Source of the DNA: Oscillospiraceae bacterium
Lineage (GTDB): Bacteria > Bacillota > Clostridia > Oscillospirales > Oscillospiraceae
Direction of reading: 5' to 3'
Assembly: GCA_015068335.1 (NCBI GenBank)
Contig: SVKT01000091.1
Span: 1-6,381 of the forward strand
Length of the DNA: 6,381 nt
Shown: piece after piece, positions 5,883 through 6,381 of the stretch
Layout of the letters: each line of letters starts with the position of its first letter
Numbering within the stretch: the stretch's first letter is position 1
Notes under the pieces: model-generated
The model's database searches: none
Seen by the model: only the letters and a program-made list of their open reading frames with translations
Told to the model about the DNA's origin: nothing
Position numbers and translations under genes: made by a program

Positions 5883-5924
5883 AAAAACGCGCCGCAACAG
5901 TTTGTTGCGGCGCGTTCTTTCGTT
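5883..5924 (+). terminator. Intrinsic terminator after rpsU, probably bidirectional
   Basis: A perfect 13-bp GC-rich stem (5886-5898 with 5904-5916) with loop AGTTT is followed by CTTTCGTT on the plus strand. On the minus strand the same stem is followed by five T, so it could also stop transcription coming from the MATE gene. Confidence 0.9.
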
Positions 5925-5946
5925 CCGGCAGATTTTACGGTTTGCG

Positions 5947-5981
5947 AAAAAAGCGGCAGGAGTTTTGTCTCCTGCCGTTTT
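5947..5981 (-). terminator. Intrinsic terminator of the minus-strand MATE gene
   Basis: A 9-bp stem CGGCAGGAG (5954-5962) with CTCCTGCCG (5969-5977) encloses a six-base loop. Read on the minus strand it is followed by C and then six T, and it lies about ten bases after the MATE stop codon. On the plus strand it is followed by only four T. Confidence 0.87.
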
Positions 5982-5987
5982 GCACGT

Positions 5988-6380
5988 TTATTTTGCTTTT
6001 TTGATATGCGTGGGGACGAGGGGGCGGTTGGCATAGTGGGAGTCCAAATGATGCTTGGTTCCGAAATATATCGGAAGGGCGCACAGGATACAGGCCAGCC
6101 AGCTGATGGGCCACACCAGATACAGGAAGGTCAAATTGGGGAACAGGGGGAAAATGGCGTACACCCAAACGATGCGGAACCCACACATGAACAGCAGGGT
6201 GGTTACAGCGGGGTAGGTGGACTTGCCCATACCGCGCAGAGCGCCGCTGAAAATATCGTTGATGCCGCAGAGGAAATAGGTGCTGGAAATGATGATCATC
6301 TTCTGCCGGGAATAGTCGATCACCACCGGGTCGCCGGACATGGTGGAGGACAGGGGAACGGCAAAGAAGGCGGACAGCAG
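5988..6380 (-). CDS. MATE family efflux transporter, C-terminal part
   Basis: The minus-strand frame is open through the right window edge, giving 130 visible residues plus the stop; the ATG at 6341 is internal to a longer protein. MATE transporters export drugs, toxins or metabolites across the cytoplasmic membrane using a sodium or proton gradient. The family's C-terminal features are visible: a helix ending in CGINDIFSGALRGMGKS, then YPAVTTLLFMCGFRIVWVY, then LYLVWPISWLACILCALPIYF, and a short basic cytosolic tail ending HIKKAK. The segment RGMGKSTYP followed by CGFRIVW is characteristic of the NorM/DinF-like group in Clostridia. The substrate cannot be inferred. The gene converges on rpsU and has its own terminator just downstream. 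It contains both CATG and AGCT, unlike the left part of the window. Confidence 0.9.
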   Translation of the reverse strand: MLSAFFAVPLSSTMSGDPVVIDYSRQKMIIISSTYFLCGINDIFSGALRGMGKSTYPAVTTLLFMCGFRIVWVYAIFPLFPNLTFLYLVWPISWLACILCALPIYFGTKHHLDSHYANRPLVPTHIKKAK

Positions 6381-6381
6381 A

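Noticed and set aside
5935..6186. Second minus-strand frame overlapping the MATE gene
   Set aside because: It is a shifted-frame shadow that reads through the MATE terminator hairpin, whereas the MATE frame shows clear membrane helices and family motifs.

Overview
This window looks like chromosomal DNA of a GC-rich Firmicute, probably a gut-type Clostridia member near Oscillospiraceae. The evidence is the gene order NadD/YqeK, LCP protein, RsfS, then LeuRS behind a tRNA-sensing T-box leader, together with sigma-A type promoters and strong AGGAG-like ribosome binding sites. The family placement is inference. The content is mostly conserved housekeeping; I see no mobile element, CRISPR array, tRNA or rRNA.

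Layout. Positions 2-805 hold the 3' part of one reading frame joining the end of NadD (NAD synthesis) to a complete YqeK-type HD phosphohydrolase. Two to eleven bases later comes a membrane-anchored LytR-CpsA-Psr protein with a repetitive acidic tail (817-2274), then rsfS, the ribosome silencing factor (2290-2652). A strong intrinsic terminator (2659-2702) closes this operon. The next 455-base gap is not empty: it carries a near-consensus promoter (2778-2806) and a leucine T-box leader with a CTG specifier, antiterminator and terminator (about 2813-3065) controlling leuS (3108-5525). A perfect-consensus promoter (5593-5621) then drives rpsU (bS21, 5695-5877), which converges on the 3' end of a minus-strand MATE transporter (5988-6380, partial). 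Two hairpins between them terminate transcription.

How the genes fit together. NAD and Ap4A metabolism, cell-wall glycopolymer attachment, ribosome silencing under starvation, leucine charging and a small-subunit protein form a growth- and translation-linked neighbourhood. The T-box makes leuS respond directly to uncharged tRNA-Leu.

The most unexpected signal is compositional. The words CATG and AGCT are completely absent from the left three quarters of the window (no CATG before 4820, no AGCT before 5245), and codon choices there dodge them. Both then occur at ordinary frequency to the right (seven CATG, six AGCT). The switch lies inside leuS, between about 4712 and 4820. I infer avoidance imposed by restriction-modification or a similar system, plus a recombination junction or a sequence chimera.
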